From the NCBI GenBank assembly GCA_013329295.1, contig DUKP01000178.1:5603-29254 (forward strand): 23,652 bases of DNA, in the 5' to 3' direction. Each line of letters opens with the position of its first letter. Positions within the stretch are counted from its first letter, which is position 1. The notes below the pieces were generated by a model. It saw only the letters and a list, made by a program, of their open reading frames with translations, was not told the DNA's origin and made no database searches. Origin of the DNA: Candidatus Poseidoniaceae archaeon (GTDB taxonomy: Archaea > Thermoplasmatota > Poseidoniia > Poseidoniales > Poseidoniaceae). A program made the translations under genes and the position numbers. Below, piece after piece: positions 23,246 through 23,652 of this stretch.

Positions 23246-23626
23246 CTATAGACCTTCAATAAGTCTTAAATGATTATTTTTTGCCACTTCAACAACTGAG
23301 CGACCTGATTGATATAATCGCTTTTTCAATGCCTTATCGATAGTCAAAACAGCGTAACTATGTTGTATTGATAATTCGAAAATATAGTCATCAGTATGAG
23401 AATTTTCAAATGAATCCATAGAAACAGATTTTTGTTTTAGCAGTTCAAGTAACAATGACTTTCTTCTTGGTCTTTCAATTTCTAGAGCTTCAAGTTCAAT
23501 CAAAACGCTATCTAGAAGAATCAATTCATAATTACCAAACATGCGTTCTAACTCTGATTCGAAATTGATACCTGAATCAATTATTGCAACCCAGCCGCAG
23601 CTGTCAACAATAATTTTCTGTGTCAT
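23246..23626 (-). CDS. PIN-domain ribonuclease-like protein
   Basis: This 126-residue protein has the PIN nuclease fold. The acidic metal-binding residues are in order: D8 (VDSCGW), E44 (IELEAL), D79-D80 (HTDDYIFEL) and D97 (LTIDKALKKRL). The end (GRSVVEVAKNNHLRLIEG) is like the FCF1/UPF0129 branch of archaeal PIN proteins, which are mostly linked to rRNA maturation, more than to VapC toxins. Only 26 nt upstream remain in the window, with no strong ribosome site. No antitoxin gene is visible, so toxin status cannot be judged. Gene size is normal for the family, and it converges on the DUF357 gene. Confidence 0.8.
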   Translation of the reverse strand: MTQKIIVDSCGWVAIIDSGINFESELERMFGNYELILLDSVLIELEALEIERPRRKSLLLELLKQKSVSMDSFENSHTDDYIFELSIQHSYAVLTIDKALKKRLYQSGRSVVEVAKNNHLRLIEGL

Positions 23627-23652
23627 TGTATCGCCTATTGAATGATACCGTA

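Noticed and set aside
23246..23626. VapBC toxin-antitoxin pair
   Set aside because: The PIN protein has no partner gene visible in the 26 nt left upstream, and its sequence is closer to the FCF1/UPF0129 branch; toxin function cannot be shown.

Overview
This A+T-rich, gene-dense window is archaeal. It carries the A-type ATP synthase operon (I-K-E-C-F-A-B-D order), an SMC-ScpA-ScpB cluster, a DUF357 protein and a Cdc6-like AAA+ protein. A class II (bacterial-type) HMG-CoA reductase and an L-aspartate oxidase point to the Thermoplasmatota. My best guess is a marine Poseidoniales (Marine Group II) archaeon; this placement is inference from gene content, not from a marker-gene comparison.

Layout. 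Positions 1-6745 hold the ATP synthase operon: the C-terminal part of subunit I (cut by the window edge), then K (c ring), E, C, F, A, B and D, all on the plus strand, tightly spaced, most with strong Shine-Dalgarno sites. It is followed by an 857-residue membrane protein whose N-terminal half looks like a catalytically dead site-2 protease (6811-9384), then a ketopantoate reductase-like gene overlapping it by 4 nt (9381-10328). nadB runs on the opposite strand (10320-11939). Divergent from it is a small four-helix membrane protein with a C-terminal four-cysteine zinc motif (12023-12796).

Positions 12926-18620 encode the chromosome condensation complex SMC, ScpA and ScpB. HMG-CoA reductase follows on the minus strand (18621-19940). 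A 203-nt spacer (19941-20143), the longest gene-free stretch here, holds a cluster of TAACG/CGTTA elements and three tandem 11-mers. It separates hmgA from a divergent three-gene operon: a degenerate Cdc6-like AAA+ protein with a C-terminal winged helix, a seven-blade WD40-like propeller with a helical tail, and a DUF357 protein. A PIN-domain ribonuclease-like gene converges on it at the right edge.

How the genes work together. The first block makes the ion-driven ATP synthase; its c subunit carries a residue pattern (Gln in helix 1, Glu-Ser in helix 2) that suggests Na+ rather than H+ coupling. panE-like, nadB and hmgA feed coenzyme A, NAD and isoprenoid lipid synthesis. SMC-ScpAB organises the chromosome. 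The most unexplained part is the 19941-23240 region: a P-loop protein with altered catalytic residues beside a helically phased repeat cluster, cotranscribed with two proteins of unknown role. I saw no rRNA, tRNA, CRISPR array, insertion sequence or phage gene.
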